Assembly: GCF_003576315.1 (NCBI RefSeq)
Contig: NZ_QWFZ01000018.1
Span: 1-48,568, forward strand
From: Henriciella mobilis
GTDB taxonomy: Bacteria > Pseudomonadota > Alphaproteobacteria > Caulobacterales > Hyphomonadaceae
Length of the DNA stretch: 48,568 nucleotides
Direction of reading: 5' to 3'
Part shown: in pieces, positions 35,212 through 43,940 of the stretch
How positions within the stretch are numbered: position 1 is the stretch's first letter
Layout of the letters: each line of letters begins with the position of its first letter
The notes under the pieces: generated by a model
Told to the model about the DNA's origin: nothing
What the model saw: the letters and a program-made list of their open reading frames with translations, nothing else
Database searches by the model: none
Translations under genes and position numbers: made by a program

Positions 35212-36620
35212 AAAACCAGCCCCTTGTCCCCAAACGCCATCAGTTCAGCGCTTTCGCGATCGATCGCCGAATTCATGCGGTTCACCCACTCATCATGGAT
35301 CGCAACATAAAGGCCTTCGTCGGCCACGGCGGGACTGCTGAGGACGGCGTCTACATCCAGTCCTGCACCGAAATGTCCAGCGCCCTTCTCCCATCTGGGA
35401 GCGCCGCGCGACATATCATTCATCCGGCCTTCACCGCTGGCGAAAGCAATCTGGCAATTGTTGAACTCGGTCAGGTCATCGGGTGTCGCCATGCCGCTGG
35501 CGTTGAAGAAGTCTTCATACTGCCGAATCCGCAAGGCCCGGGCCTCAGCACTCTCACCAACAGGCGCGATGCAATAGGTCGTGACTTCCGTTTCATCGAC
35601 CGAAATCGGGTGAATGATTCTGATCTGGCTGCTGGTCTGGTCCATCAGGAACACATTGGGGAAAAGCTGGAGATTGCGGATCCGTTTGTTCATCCACAAT
35701 ACCTTCTCTTCCCCGTGGGTGGCAGTCAACCAATCGATCCACTGAAAGTTCGGCCGATCCTTGAAATTGGCATAGTCAGCCCACAGGACCGTATGGCCAT
35801 TCTTGAAAGAGAACGACCCGCCATCCTGCTGATTGAAGTTGGCAAAATCGATCGCCTTGGTATCGTTTTTCGATTCGCCCAGAACACGCCGCTGGACGGT
35901 CATGAAGTAGTTGGCGTGGACAGTGCTGACGTGATATCCGTCAAGACCGTTTTCAACCTGCATCTTCCAGTTGCCCTGATAACGATATCGGGTGGCACCA
36001 GGGATTACCTCAAGCTCTCCAGTCTGGGATTGATCGACAAGCAGGTCAATGAACGTTTTCGACCCAGCCAGATAATCCTCAAGCGGCAAGACGTCGTCGG
36101 AAAGGCTTGCGAATATGAAACCGCGATAGCTTTCAAGGCGCGCAATTTGCGGCAGACCAAAATCAGCCTTGTCGAAGCCCGGCGCATAGCCGCCAGCCGC
36201 TTCTTCCGTGACGTCCAGCAAATCGCCTGCCGATGAATAGGTCCATCCATGAAACGGGCACATGAAATTCTTCTTATTTCCGGCCTTTTCACGGCAGACG
36301 CGCGCGCCCCGATGCGCGCAGGCATTGATCATGCCACGAAGGTTCCCGGCCTTGTCTCGCGTAATAAGGACAGGCACCCTGCCGATTTTTGTTGTAATGA
36401 AATCGTTGGGCTTAGCGACCTGACTTTCATGCGCAACGAACACCCAGTTGCGTTCAAAAACGTACTTTACCTCAAGCTCAAACATTTCGGGGTCGGTAAA
36501 AGCGGCACGATCTACCTGATAGACGCCGCGCGCTTCATCCTTGGCCAGCCATGATTGTAATCGGCCCCGCAGGACCTGCAGGTCGGCAATACGCCCAACG
36601 AGCTCTTCCGTCGCATTCAT
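35208..36620 (-). CDS. benzoate/toluate dioxygenase alpha subunit, BenA/XylX-like
   Basis: 470 residues, BenA-like length. Rieske ligands C101, H103, C121 and H124 (CAHRGA...CPFHGWTY); iron site D227, H230 and H235 (ENGLDGYHVSTVH). YSSAGDLLDV, GYHVSTVHANY and EFNNCQIAFASG-type sequence mark the BenA/XylX/CbdA group, which 1,2-dihydroxylates benzoates. The product diol would go to the BenD-like dehydrogenase at 10100. GGGAGAA precedes ATG 36620. First gene of a minus-strand run of six genes; no BenC is present, so electrons must come from another reductase, perhaps XylA or BphA4 plus ferredoxin. Confidence 0.92.
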   Translation of the reverse strand: MNATEELVGRIADLQVLRGRLQSWLAKDEARGVYQVDRAAFTDPEMFELEVKYVFERNWVFVAHESQVAKPNDFITTKIGRVPVLITRDKAGNLRGMINACAHRGARVCREKAGNKKNFMCPFHGWTYSSAGDLLDVTEEAAGGYAPGFDKADFGLPQIARLESYRGFIFASLSDDVLPLEDYLAGSKTFIDLLVDQSQTGELEVIPGATRYRYQGNWKMQVENGLDGYHVSTVHANYFMTVQRRVLGESKNDTKAIDFANFNQQDGGSFSFKNGHTVLWADYANFKDRPNFQWIDWLTATHGEEKVLWMNKRIRNLQLFPNVFLMDQTSSQIRIIHPISVDETEVTTYCIAPVGESAEARALRIRQYEDFFNASGMATPDDLTEFNNCQIAFASGEGRMNDMSRGAPRWEKGAGHFGAGLDVDAVLSSPAVADEGLYVAIHDEWVNRMNSAIDRESAELMAFGDKGLVL

Positions 36621-36926
36621 GTCTGATTTCTCCCGTTTTTTAAATTCCAGTCAGATGCCGCGCCCGAAATCCTTGAGCGCCGTGAACTTCCCACGTCCGC
36701 ATCGTCGGAAACATGGAGAAACATCAGGCAACGAATCGAACTGTCAGACCTAACCATTGCCTTCTATACACGAGGAATTTAGTATATGCAACGTATTGCA
36801 CCATGAGAAATCTTGAGTTATAACACCCACAGAATCGGATAGTCGAAGTCGCAATAATGGCGACGGCGGATCCGTTGGGCATTTGGACATAACGTCCAAG
36901 GCAGAGATAAAGGGGAGAAGTAGCAA
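36621..36926. promoter_or_regulatory. divergent regulatory region benA-like / nahC
   Basis: 306 bp between divergent operons. Two inverted repeats stand out: TGCAA-N4-TTGCA (36787..36800) and TTGGAC-N5-GTCCAA (36884..36900); the second is 27 bp upstream of the nahC ATG. TATATGCAA (36783..36791) also occurs at 14046..14054 in the other divergent region. AAGGGGAG is the ribosome site for nahC. No gene is seen here. Confidence 0.5.
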
Positions 36927-37826
36927 ATGTCATCGGTCACCGAACTTGGATATCTGGGCATGTCAGTGACAGATCTCGATGCGTGGCGAGCCTACGCAGC
37001 CGAGGTTGCCGGAATGGAAGTCGTCGACGAAGGTGAGGGTGATCGGATCTATCTCCGGATGGATCTGTGGCATCATCGCATTGCACTTATCAAAGGCGAC
37101 ACTGACGATCTGGCCTATATGGGCTGGCGGCTTGGCGATCCGACCGAGTTCGAGGCAATGGTTGAAAAGCTGACCAACGCCGGGGTAGCAGTGACTGTGG
37201 CGAGCGATGCCGAAGCCCGCGAGCGTCGCGTGCTCGGCCTGGCCAAGTTGACCGATCCCGGTGGAAACCCCACCGAAATCTTCTTCGGCCCGCAAGTGGA
37301 TGCCCACAAGCCTTTCCATCCCGGACGCCCCATGTTCGGCAAATTCGTCACCGGGTCGGAAGGGATCGGTCACTGCATCCTGCGCCAAGACGATGTCGAA
37401 GCCGCAGCCGCGTTTTACCGCCTGTTGGGGCTGCGCGGATCGGTTGAATACCAGTTGCACCTGCCCAACGGCATGGTTGCCATGCCGTACTTCATGCATT
37501 GCAACGAACGGCAGCACTCGGTCGCCTTCGGCCTCGGCCCGATGGAAAAGCGCATCAACCATCTGATGTTTGAATATACTGAACTGGACGACCTCGGGCT
37601 CGCTCACGACATCGTGCGCGAGCGGCAGATCGATGTCGCGCTTCAGCTTGGCAAACATGCCAACGATTTGGCCCTCACCTTCTACTGCGCCAACCCGTCC
37701 GGCTGGTTGTGGGAATTTGGTTGGGGTGCTCGCAAGGCGCCAGCCCAGCAGGAATTCTACACCCGCGATATTTTCGGCCACGGCAATGAGGCCCAGGGGT
37801 ACGGCATGGATATCCCTCTCCAGTAA
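36927..37826 (+). CDS. nahC: 1,2-dihydroxynaphthalene / biphenyl-2,3-diol dioxygenase, NahC-like
   Basis: Extradiol dioxygenase of 299 residues with two vicinal oxygen chelate modules. ELGYLGMSV, MDLWHHRIAL, DPGGNPTEIFFGP and FHPGRPMFGKFVTG closely follow NahC. The iron ligands are the histidines in GIGHCIL and RINHLMFEYT and the glutamate in WLWEFGW. It cleaves a bicyclic diol next to its hydroxyls. This is a different branch from the catechol dioxygenase at 29324. First gene of an operon with Rieske ferredoxin, RHO pair and NahD, so upper-pathway steps are grouped here. Confidence 0.94.
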   Translation: MSSVTELGYLGMSVTDLDAWRAYAAEVAGMEVVDEGEGDRIYLRMDLWHHRIALIKGDTDDLAYMGWRLGDPTEFEAMVEKLTNAGVAVTVASDAEARERRVLGLAKLTDPGGNPTEIFFGPQVDAHKPFHPGRPMFGKFVTGSEGIGHCILRQDDVEAAAAFYRLLGLRGSVEYQLHLPNGMVAMPYFMHCNERQHSVAFGLGPMEKRINHLMFEYTELDDLGLAHDIVRERQIDVALQLGKHANDLALTFYCANPSGWLWEFGWGARKAPAQQEFYTRDIFGHGNEAQGYGMDIPLQ

Positions 37827-37879
37827 GGGGCCTCCAAAATGGCTGTCATATCAATTATTTCAAAGGATTGCGAAACACT

Positions 37880-38206
37880 ATGACAAATAAGGTACGTCTT
37901 TGTCCAGTTGCCGACGTCAAGGATGGCGAACCGATCGGCGTGTTTCTGGATGACCTGCCGGCGCTCGCTGTTTACAATGTTAATGGTGACATCTTCGTCA
38001 CCGACAACATGTGCACCCATGGAAACGCCATGCTGACCGATGGGTACCAGGATGGCGGCATCATCGAATGTCCTTTTCATGGCGGTTCGTTCGACATCGC
38101 CACGGGGGCGGCGAAGGCCTTTCCATGTCAGGTTCCGGTCAAAACATACGCGGTTGCTATCGAGGATGGTTGGGTTTGCATCGACGAACTGGGCGGAGCG
38201 GCCTGA
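37880..38206 (+). CDS. bphA3: Rieske [2Fe-2S] ferredoxin, BphA3/NahAb-like
   Basis: 108-residue Rieske ferredoxin with C45, H47 (CTHGNA) and C64, H67 (CPFHGGSFD). It shuttles electrons from the BphA4-type reductase (10911) to the oxygenase alpha subunits. It is the only Rieske ferredoxin in the window, although six RHO pairs are encoded. ATG 37880 is preferred over TTG 37868; AAGGA lies 12 bases upstream. The gene lies between nahC and an RHO beta gene. Confidence 0.93.
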   Translation: MTNKVRLCPVADVKDGEPIGVFLDDLPALAVYNVNGDIFVTDNMCTHGNAMLTDGYQDGGIIECPFHGGSFDIATGAAKAFPCQVPVKTYAVAIEDGWVCIDELGGAA

Positions 38207-38207
38207 A

Positions 38208-38696
38208 ATGGACCTGTCCACTTCTGAGCGGTTTCGCTTGCAGCAACTTGCGACCGAACTCAACGCGACCCACGCCGAACTGATAGATGACGACCGGCTG
38301 GAGAAATGGCCCGACCTGTTCGTACCGGATTGCACCTACCGCGTCATCGCACGCGAGAACCATGATCGCAATCTGACACTGTCCGCAATATTCTGCGACA
38401 GCAAGGGCATGTTGGTCGACCGCATAATTTCCCTACGCAAGGCAAACATTTTCCCGGTCCACAGCTATCGCCACATCCTTGGTCCGACGCGCATCGTTTC
38501 GGCGCATGAATTCAAGATAACGACGCAAACGAACTACGCCGTTCTCATGACCCGTGCGGACGGACACACCGAAATATACAATGCCGGGAAGTATATTGAC
38601 GAGATCGATTGCAGCGAAGACCAGCCTCTTTTTATATCAAAGGTCGCTGTTTTTGACACAAACGTCATCGATACAATGATGGTTCGTCCAATCTGA
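38208..38696 (+). CDS. ring-hydroxylating oxygenase beta subunit (AhdA2/TphA3-like)
   Basis: 162-residue beta subunit starting at ATG 38208, one base after the ferredoxin stop. It has LIDDDRLEKWPDLFVPDCTYRVIARENHD, FCDSKGMLVDRIISLRKANIF and a C-terminal TNVIDTMMVRPI. The order is beta before alpha, the reverse of the other pairs here. Related to the beta subunit at 31958. Confidence 0.9.
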   Translation: MDLSTSERFRLQQLATELNATHAELIDDDRLEKWPDLFVPDCTYRVIARENHDRNLTLSAIFCDSKGMLVDRIISLRKANIFPVHSYRHILGPTRIVSAHEFKITTQTNYAVLMTRADGHTEIYNAGKYIDEIDCSEDQPLFISKVAVFDTNVIDTMMVRPI

Positions 38697-38718
38697 CCCT
38701 TATCATGGAAATGTAGTT

Positions 38719-39981
38719 ATGGCAGAAAAAGCGCTTAAAAACAGAGGGTCTTCGGCAACAGCGGACGTCGCGGGCTACCGTGTTCCTTATCGGGTATTCA
38801 CGGATCCGGACTATTACAGGCGCGAGCAGGAAAACATCTTCCAGGGTGAGACGTGGTCCTTCGTCGCACTAGAAGCCGAAGTTCCCGAGCCTGGAGACTT
38901 CAAGTCGACCTTCATCGGCGAGACCCCGGTAATAGTTACCCGAGGTAGCGACGGAAAAGTCCATGTTGTGGTCAACCGCTGCGCCCACCGCGGTGCCTTG
39001 GTCTGCCGCGAGATGCGCGGCAACCGGCCCAGTCTGGAATGCGTATACCATCAGTGGGCATATGATTTGGAAGGCAATCTGATCGGGGTTCCGTTCCGGC
39101 GCGGGCTTAAGGGTCAGGGCGGTATGCCGGGCGACTTCGACATGAAGGAGCATGGCCTTAGAAAGCTGCGCGTAGATTCTGTAGGTGGGTTGGTCTTCGC
39201 CAGCTTTTCGGAAACTGTAGAGCCGCTGCGTGACTTTCTGGGGCCGATCGTGATCGAGCACATCGAACGTATCATGTGCAAGCCGATCAAGGTTCTTGGA
39301 GATCAGCGCCAGCATGTCCACGGCAACTGGAAGCTGTATGCGGAGAACACACGCGACCCTTATCACGCGAGTTTGCTCCACCTGTTCCATAACACTTTCG
39401 GTCTCTACCGCTCCACACAGACGGGCAAGAGCGTGATGGATGCTAACAAGCGCCATTCACTGCTTTATTCGATCGCCGCCAGCAACGATGATGCGGCAGA
39501 TAAGCAGGCCTACGGCGACTCCCGAACTTTTGACACCGAGTTCAAACTTCAGGACATGTCGCTCCTGAAGGGTCGGCAGGAATTCGACGATGGTGTGACC
39601 CTCGTCATCCTTGCTGTCTTCCCGAACCTAGTGCTCCAGCAAATCCAGAACACTCTGGCTGTCAGGCAGACCGTGACTAAGGGCACCGATGGCTTCGAAC
39701 TCGTCTGGACCCATTTTGGCTATGCCGACGACGATGTCGAGATGCAGGCGATCAGGCAGAAACAGGCAAACCTGATCGGTCCGGCCGGGCTGGTCTCCAT
39801 GGAAGATGGCGAAGCGGTCGAGATAGTGCAGAGAGCTGTCATAGGCGAACACGACGCGGCCTCATACATCGCCATGGGCGGCGATCGCCCCGATGATGCC
39901 GACCACCTGGTCACTGAAGGCGCCATTATTGGGTTCTGGCACAACTACGAGAAGCTGGTCGGCTTTGGAATTGCACCTTGA
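38719..39981 (+). CDS. ring-hydroxylating oxygenase alpha subunit (salicylate 1-hydroxylase/TphA2 group)
   Basis: 420 residues. Rieske ligands C88, H90, C108 and H111 (CAHRGA...CVYHQW); iron site D213, H216 and H221 (ENTRDPYHASLLH), third ligand in SMEDGEAVE. GVPFRRGLKGQGGMP and LQQIQNTLAVRQ place it with TphA2, AndAc and AhdA1. In an operon with ferredoxin, NahC and NahD, a salicylate 1-hydroxylase role (salicylate to catechol) is attractive, as it would join the nah-type upper path to the meta path. A role on another carboxyarene cannot be excluded. Related to the alpha subunit at 32434, probably by duplication. The ribosome site is weak. Confidence 0.9.
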   Translation: MAEKALKNRGSSATADVAGYRVPYRVFTDPDYYRREQENIFQGETWSFVALEAEVPEPGDFKSTFIGETPVIVTRGSDGKVHVVVNRCAHRGALVCREMRGNRPSLECVYHQWAYDLEGNLIGVPFRRGLKGQGGMPGDFDMKEHGLRKLRVDSVGGLVFASFSETVEPLRDFLGPIVIEHIERIMCKPIKVLGDQRQHVHGNWKLYAENTRDPYHASLLHLFHNTFGLYRSTQTGKSVMDANKRHSLLYSIAASNDDAADKQAYGDSRTFDTEFKLQDMSLLKGRQEFDDGVTLVILAVFPNLVLQQIQNTLAVRQTVTKGTDGFELVWTHFGYADDDVEMQAIRQKQANLIGPAGLVSMEDGEAVEIVQRAVIGEHDAASYIAMGGDRPDDADHLVTEGAIIGFWHNYEKLVGFGIAP

Positions 39982-40574
39982 CCAAAACAATCGACTTCTA
40001 TTTTGATTTTATCAGTCCCTTCAGCTATCTCGCGCAGCTGAAGTTGCCAGACCTGGCCCGGAGGACTGGTTGCAAGATCGAATATTGGCCGATCGACATT
40101 CCGGAGGCGAAGATTGCCGCTGGCAACTATGGCCCATCCAACCGTGAAGTTGCACCGAAAATAAAGGTCATGATGGCTGATCTGGAGCGTTGGGCAGTCA
40201 AATACGCGGCGCCATTGAAATTTCCTGCGAGTTTCGCCTGTGCAGACTGGAACTGCGCGGTGGTTTACGCTCGCGGCCATGGCCAGGCCGAAGCTTTTGT
40301 CACAGCGGCATACCACCGAATCTGGGGACTTGGCATCGATCCTGGTGATCTCAGCGAGTTACGAAGTTGTGCCGAAGAAACTGGCCTCGACGCCGATGGG
40401 TTGTGCGAATTCATAGCATCTCCAACCGGCCAGGGCGAATATCGCAAGGTGCGTACGCAAGCTTATCAAAGAGGCGTATTCGGCGCGCCTCTTATGTTTG
40501 TCGATGATCAAATATTCTGGGGCAATGACCGCCTCGATTTTCTCGAATCTTACCTGGTTGCTACCAATGAGTAA
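39978..40574 (+). CDS. nahD: 2-hydroxychromene-2-carboxylate isomerase
   Basis: DsbA-like (kappa-class GST fold) isomerase of 198 residues. IDFYFDFISPFSYLAQ at the N-terminus, GPSNRE, RGVFGAPLMFVDDQIFWGNDRLDFLE at the C-terminus and overall length match NahD. It converts 2-hydroxychromene-2-carboxylate into trans-o-hydroxybenzylidenepyruvate with glutathione, making the substrate of the NahE-like aldolase encoded 30 kb away. The start is TTG 39978, which overlaps the alpha stop (TTGA) and gives the expected N-terminus. Confidence 0.93.
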   Translation: MTKTIDFYFDFISPFSYLAQLKLPDLARRTGCKIEYWPIDIPEAKIAAGNYGPSNREVAPKIKVMMADLERWAVKYAAPLKFPASFACADWNCAVVYARGHGQAEAFVTAAYHRIWGLGIDPGDLSELRSCAEETGLDADGLCEFIASPTGQGEYRKVRTQAYQRGVFGAPLMFVDDQIFWGNDRLDFLESYLVATNE

Positions 40575-40596
40575 TTCGAAATTAGGAGAGTTTGTG

Positions 40597-40752
40597 ATGC
40601 CAAGAAAGGGACGTATTGCCGTCGCTGCACATGGTACTTTATCTGCCATTGGCTTTCCTTGTGCTTCGGCGGACGTCTCGATTGTGCGCGCTCGCAGCAC
40701 GGGCGTGTCCGGGCCTGAAAGGGGGCGATCTGGACAGATATGGTGTTGGTAG
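40597..40752 (+). pseudogene. short ORF, possible 5' remnant of a lost gene
   Basis: ATG 40597 has a good ribosome site (AGGAGAG, six bases upstream) and follows nahD by 22 bp, yet the frame ends after 51 residues and becomes low in recognisable features. MPRKGRIAVAAHG may be the start of an operon gene whose rest was lost before or with the insertion-sequence invasion. I do not recognise it. The rest of the gap to 40842 holds nothing else that I can support. Confidence 0.4.
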
Positions 40753-40946
40753 AACGGGTTGGGTGGCTGTCGATCAACAGTATTTACGAGCCTCCCCACA
40801 AATTCGGTATGATGCTCTACAGACAATTATAATATATTCTATGTAACCGTCCGGTCTCCCCGCCCTTGTGGTGAACGCCTCGATGCTGATTTTGGTTGGA
40901 TGGAGGCGGATAGTGTCCGCCTGATTCAAGTGGACACGATCCGACC

Positions 40947-41300
40947 ATGTTTGACCATAAGCCTGTGCGCAAGCGGCGGAGTTATTCAAGGGCCTTCAAG
41001 CTCCAGGTCCTGGCCGAGACGCGGGAGCCGTTTGTGTCGGTAGCCGAAGTGGCCCGCCGACATGGCATGAACGCGAACGTCATTTTCAACTGGCTTCGTG
41101 ATCCCCGCTTCGGGGGCGACAAGGCGGTCACGGGTTTCCTTCCGGTCAAGATCGGTCCGGCGCCTGTCGCGGTGACCGCCCAACCTTTATCGGGGCCAGG
41201 CGATGAGGTGATCGTGGAACTGGCGGCGGGAGCGCGTATCCGCTGCAGGGACGAGCCATCCCTGGTGAGGGTGTTGCGTGCCCTGAGGCAGGTGACATGA
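40947..41300 (+). CDS. tnpA: IS66 accessory protein TnpA (element A)
   Basis: 117 residues with an IS3/IS911-like helix-turn-helix ([37 protein letters not shown]). Probably binds the element ends. Its stop overlaps the tnpB start in ATGA. Confidence 0.9.
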   Translation: MFDHKPVRKRRSYSRAFKLQVLAETREPFVSVAEVARRHGMNANVIFNWLRDPRFGGDKAVTGFLPVKIGPAPVAVTAQPLSGPGDEVIVELAAGARIRCRDEPSLVRVLRALRQVT

Positions 41301-41387
41301 TCCCGGTTCCGGCTTCGACCAGGGTCTGGCTGGCGGCTGGCGTGACCGACATGCGCAAGGGCTTTAATGGCCTTTCCGCACTGGCCG

Positions 41388-41395
41388 AGAAGGTC
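41388..41395 (+). repeat. 8-bp target-site duplication, left copy
   Basis: AGAAGGTC directly precedes the first base of element B. The same eight bases follow its last base at 44615..44622. Eight base pairs is the usual duplication for IS66. Confidence 0.97.
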
Positions 41396-41482
41396 GTAAG
41401 CGGTGCGACCGCCCCACCGTTATGACGGGTTCTCCTTCGACGTTGTTTCGGCGAGCTTTGCGTTTTGGTTTGGAGCAAAGCG

Positions 41483-41899
41483 TTGGAACAAACAGTGCAA
41501 CATTTGTTGGCTTCCGCTGGGAGCAACATAAGCCGGCTTGAGGTTCTCGAGGGTCCGACGGGGCGTCGCAATTGGCCCGATGAGGTCAAAGCGCAGATCG
41601 TTGCCGAAAGCTTCGAGCCGGGCGTGAAGGTGAGCGCGGTTGCGCATCGCCACGGCCTGACGCCGCAGCATCTAACCGGATGGCGCCGGGCGGTGCGCGA
41701 GGGGCGACTGATACTACCATCGGCTGGCGAAGAACCCTTTGCCCATCTGGTCGTGGGCGATCTCCGCACGGCCGAGCATGAAGATCAAAGCAGGTGCGGG
41801 GCGATCAGCATCGAGACGGGCGGGATCGTCGTTCGGGTGCCGGCGGATATCAGCGCGGCCCGTCTTGGCGACATTGTCCGCGTCCTGCGCATCACATGA
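41483..41899 (+). CDS. tnpA: IS66 accessory protein TnpA (element B)
   Basis: 138 residues from TTG 41483 (GGAG eight bases upstream); the frame also opens at TTG 41465. Helix-turn-helix region WPDEVKAQIVAESFEPG with VAHRHGLTPQHLTGWRRAV. Its stop overlaps the tnpB start. Different in sequence from the element A protein. Confidence 0.87.
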   Translation: MEQTVQHLLASAGSNISRLEVLEGPTGRRNWPDEVKAQIVAESFEPGVKVSAVAHRHGLTPQHLTGWRRAVREGRLILPSAGEEPFAHLVVGDLRTAEHEDQSRCGAISIETGGIVVRVPADISAARLGDIVRVLRIT

Positions 41900-42249
41900 T
41901 CCTGACCGGACAGGGCCTGAGGGTGGTCGTGGCGGTGAAGCCTGTGGACTTCCGCAAAGGCCATGACGGTCTTGCGGCGGTGGTGCAGTCGGAGCTGGGC
42001 CTCGATCCTCATTCGGGGATCATCGTCGTGTTCCGTTCGAAGCGGGCGGACCGGATCAAGGTTCTGACCTGGGACGGCGGCGGGCTGGTGCTGGCGTACA
42101 AGCGGCTCGAACAGGGCAGCTTTGCCTGGCCGCCGATCCGGGACGGGGTGATGAAGCTCTCGGCAGCCCAGTTCGGCGCGCTGTTTGAAGGTCTCGACTG
42201 GCGCAAGGTACGCGCGGTGAATGTTCGCCGTCCGAACCTTGTCGAATAA
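41896..42249 (+). CDS. tnpB: IS66 accessory protein TnpB (element B)
   Basis: 117 residues, beginning at ATG 41896 within the ATGA overlap. VDFRKGHDGLAAVV, IIVVFRSKRADRIKVL and FEGLDWRKV are the standard IS66 Orf2 features. Needed for IS66 transposition; its molecular role is not well known. Confidence 0.93.
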   Translation: MILTGQGLRVVVAVKPVDFRKGHDGLAAVVQSELGLDPHSGIIVVFRSKRADRIKVLTWDGGGLVLAYKRLEQGSFAWPPIRDGVMKLSAAQFGALFEGLDWRKVRAVNVRRPNLVE

Positions 42250-42287
42250 GCGAGTCACCGCGAACGAAGCAGTGTATAATATGGCTT

Positions 42288-43940
42288 ATGCCCGAGACGC
42301 TCACTGCTTCAGAACTTGCCGGACTTCCGCCGAAGGTGCGGGCGGTTCTGGCGGCGCAGGCGGAGTTGATTGAGGCGCGTGCAGAACAGATCGCCGCGCA
42401 CGAACAGAAAGCTGCCGCTGCTGAAAAAAAGGCCGCTGCGGCTGAAGAGAGCGCCGCCGCCATCGCCGACGAGATTGGGGAAATCAAAGCCCTGAACGCG
42501 CGGCTTGAGTACCTGGTGAAGGAGCTGCGCCGTGCGCTCTATGGCAAGAAGTCTGAGCGCCTTGATCCGGACCAGCTCGACCTGTTGCTTGAAGATCTCG
42601 AGACGGCGGTTGCAAAGGCTGAGGAAGAAAGCGAAGCGCGCAGTCGCGGGTGCACGGCGCGTGAGCCTTCCCGGCGCAATATCGGCCGCCTGCCAGACCA
42701 TCTTGAGCGGATCGAACGTGTGATCGAACCGGAGAGCCTTGAGTGCCCGTGCGGCTGCGGGGAGATGGTGAGGATCGGCGAGGACCGCACGGAGCGGCTC
42801 GACTGCGTGCCGGCGCAGCTCCGGGTGATCGTCACGGTACGTCCCAAATATGCCTGCCGGACCTGCGAGGCTGGCGTGACGCAGGTGCCGGCCCCGGCGC
42901 ACCTGATCGAAGGCGGCTTGCCAACCGAAGCGCTGATCGCGCAGGTCCTCGTCTCCAAATACGGCGATCATCTTCCACTTTACCGGCAGGCGCAGATCTT
43001 TGCCCGGTCCGGTGTCCTGCTGGATCGCTCGACACTCGCCGGCTGGAGCGGGGCCGCGGGCTATCATCTCTCTCCGCTGACGCGGCGGCTTGCTGAAATC
43101 CTCAAAACCTCAGGCCACCTGTTCATGGACGAAACCCGGTGCCCGGTGCTCGATCCTGGACGAGGCATGACCAAGAGCGGTTATCTCTGGGCGCTGGCCC
43201 GGGATGAACGCGGATGGGGCGGGACAGGTCCGCCGGGTGTGGTCTACTTCTACGCTGATGGCCGGGGCGGAAAGCATGCCGAGGCGTTCCTGAATGGGTT
43301 CACCGGAACGCTGCAGGTCGATGCCTATGCAGGCTACAAGCGCCTCGCGCGGAAAGGCCGGCCGGAGGGCGCGCTCGTGCTTGCCAACTGCTGGGCGCAT
43401 GCACGCCGCAAGCTGGTGGAGATCAAGAAGTCCTCGAACTCGCCCATTGCCGATGAAGGCCTCAAACAGATCGCAGCGCTCTACGCCATCGAAGCAGAAA
43501 TCCGCGGCCTTGATCCGGAAGCGCGCCGGCTTGTCCGCCAGGCCCGCACCGCGCCGCTGGTGGCTGCGTTCGGCGACTGGCTCAAGCAGAAACGCGCACG
43601 CATCTCTGCCAAGTCCAGGCTGGGTGAGCATCTCACCTACATCGCCAACTGCTGGGGCGGGCTGCAGGTGTTCCTCTCTGACGGCCATGTCGAGATGGAC
43701 AGCAACCCGGTTGAGAACCGCATCCGTCCGCTGGCCCTCGGCCGCAAGAACCATCTGTTCGCCGGTCATGATGAAGGCGCGCATGCCTGGGCCTGCACCG
43801 CGTCGTTGATCGAAACCTGCAAACTCAACGGCGTCGAACCGCTCGGCTACCTGACCAAAACGCTCGAAGCCATTGCCCAGGGCCATCCCATGAGCCGACT
43901 TGATGAACTCCTGCCGGGGCCGTTCGCATGCGCAAGCTGA
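42288..43940 (+). CDS. tnpC: IS66 transposase TnpC (element B)
   Basis: 550-residue DDE transposase. A coiled-coil-like, alanine/glutamate-rich N-terminus (about 20..85) is followed by a zinc-binding region ([15 protein letters not shown]) and the catalytic core with acids in [20 protein letters not shown] and [19 protein letters not shown]. Full length, and overlaps the next gene by 13 bases. Confidence 0.94.
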   Translation: MPETLTASELAGLPPKVRAVLAAQAELIEARAEQIAAHEQKAAAAEKKAAAAEESAAAIADEIGEIKALNARLEYLVKELRRALYGKKSERLDPDQLDLLLEDLETAVAKAEEESEARSRGCTAREPSRRNIGRLPDHLERIERVIEPESLECPCGCGEMVRIGEDRTERLDCVPAQLRVIVTVRPKYACRTCEAGVTQVPAPAHLIEGGLPTEALIAQVLVSKYGDHLPLYRQAQIFARSGVLLDRSTLAGWSGAAGYHLSPLTRRLAEILKTSGHLFMDETRCPVLDPGRGMTKSGYLWALARDERGWGGTGPPGVVYFYADGRGGKHAEAFLNGFTGTLQVDAYAGYKRLARKGRPEGALVLANCWAHARRKLVEIKKSSNSPIADEGLKQIAALYAIEAEIRGLDPEARRLVRQARTAPLVAAFGDWLKQKRARISAKSRLGEHLTYIANCWGGLQVFLSDGHVEMDSNPVENRIRPLALGRKNHLFAGHDEGAHAWACTASLIETCKLNGVEPLGYLTKTLEAIAQGHPMSRLDELLPGPFACAS

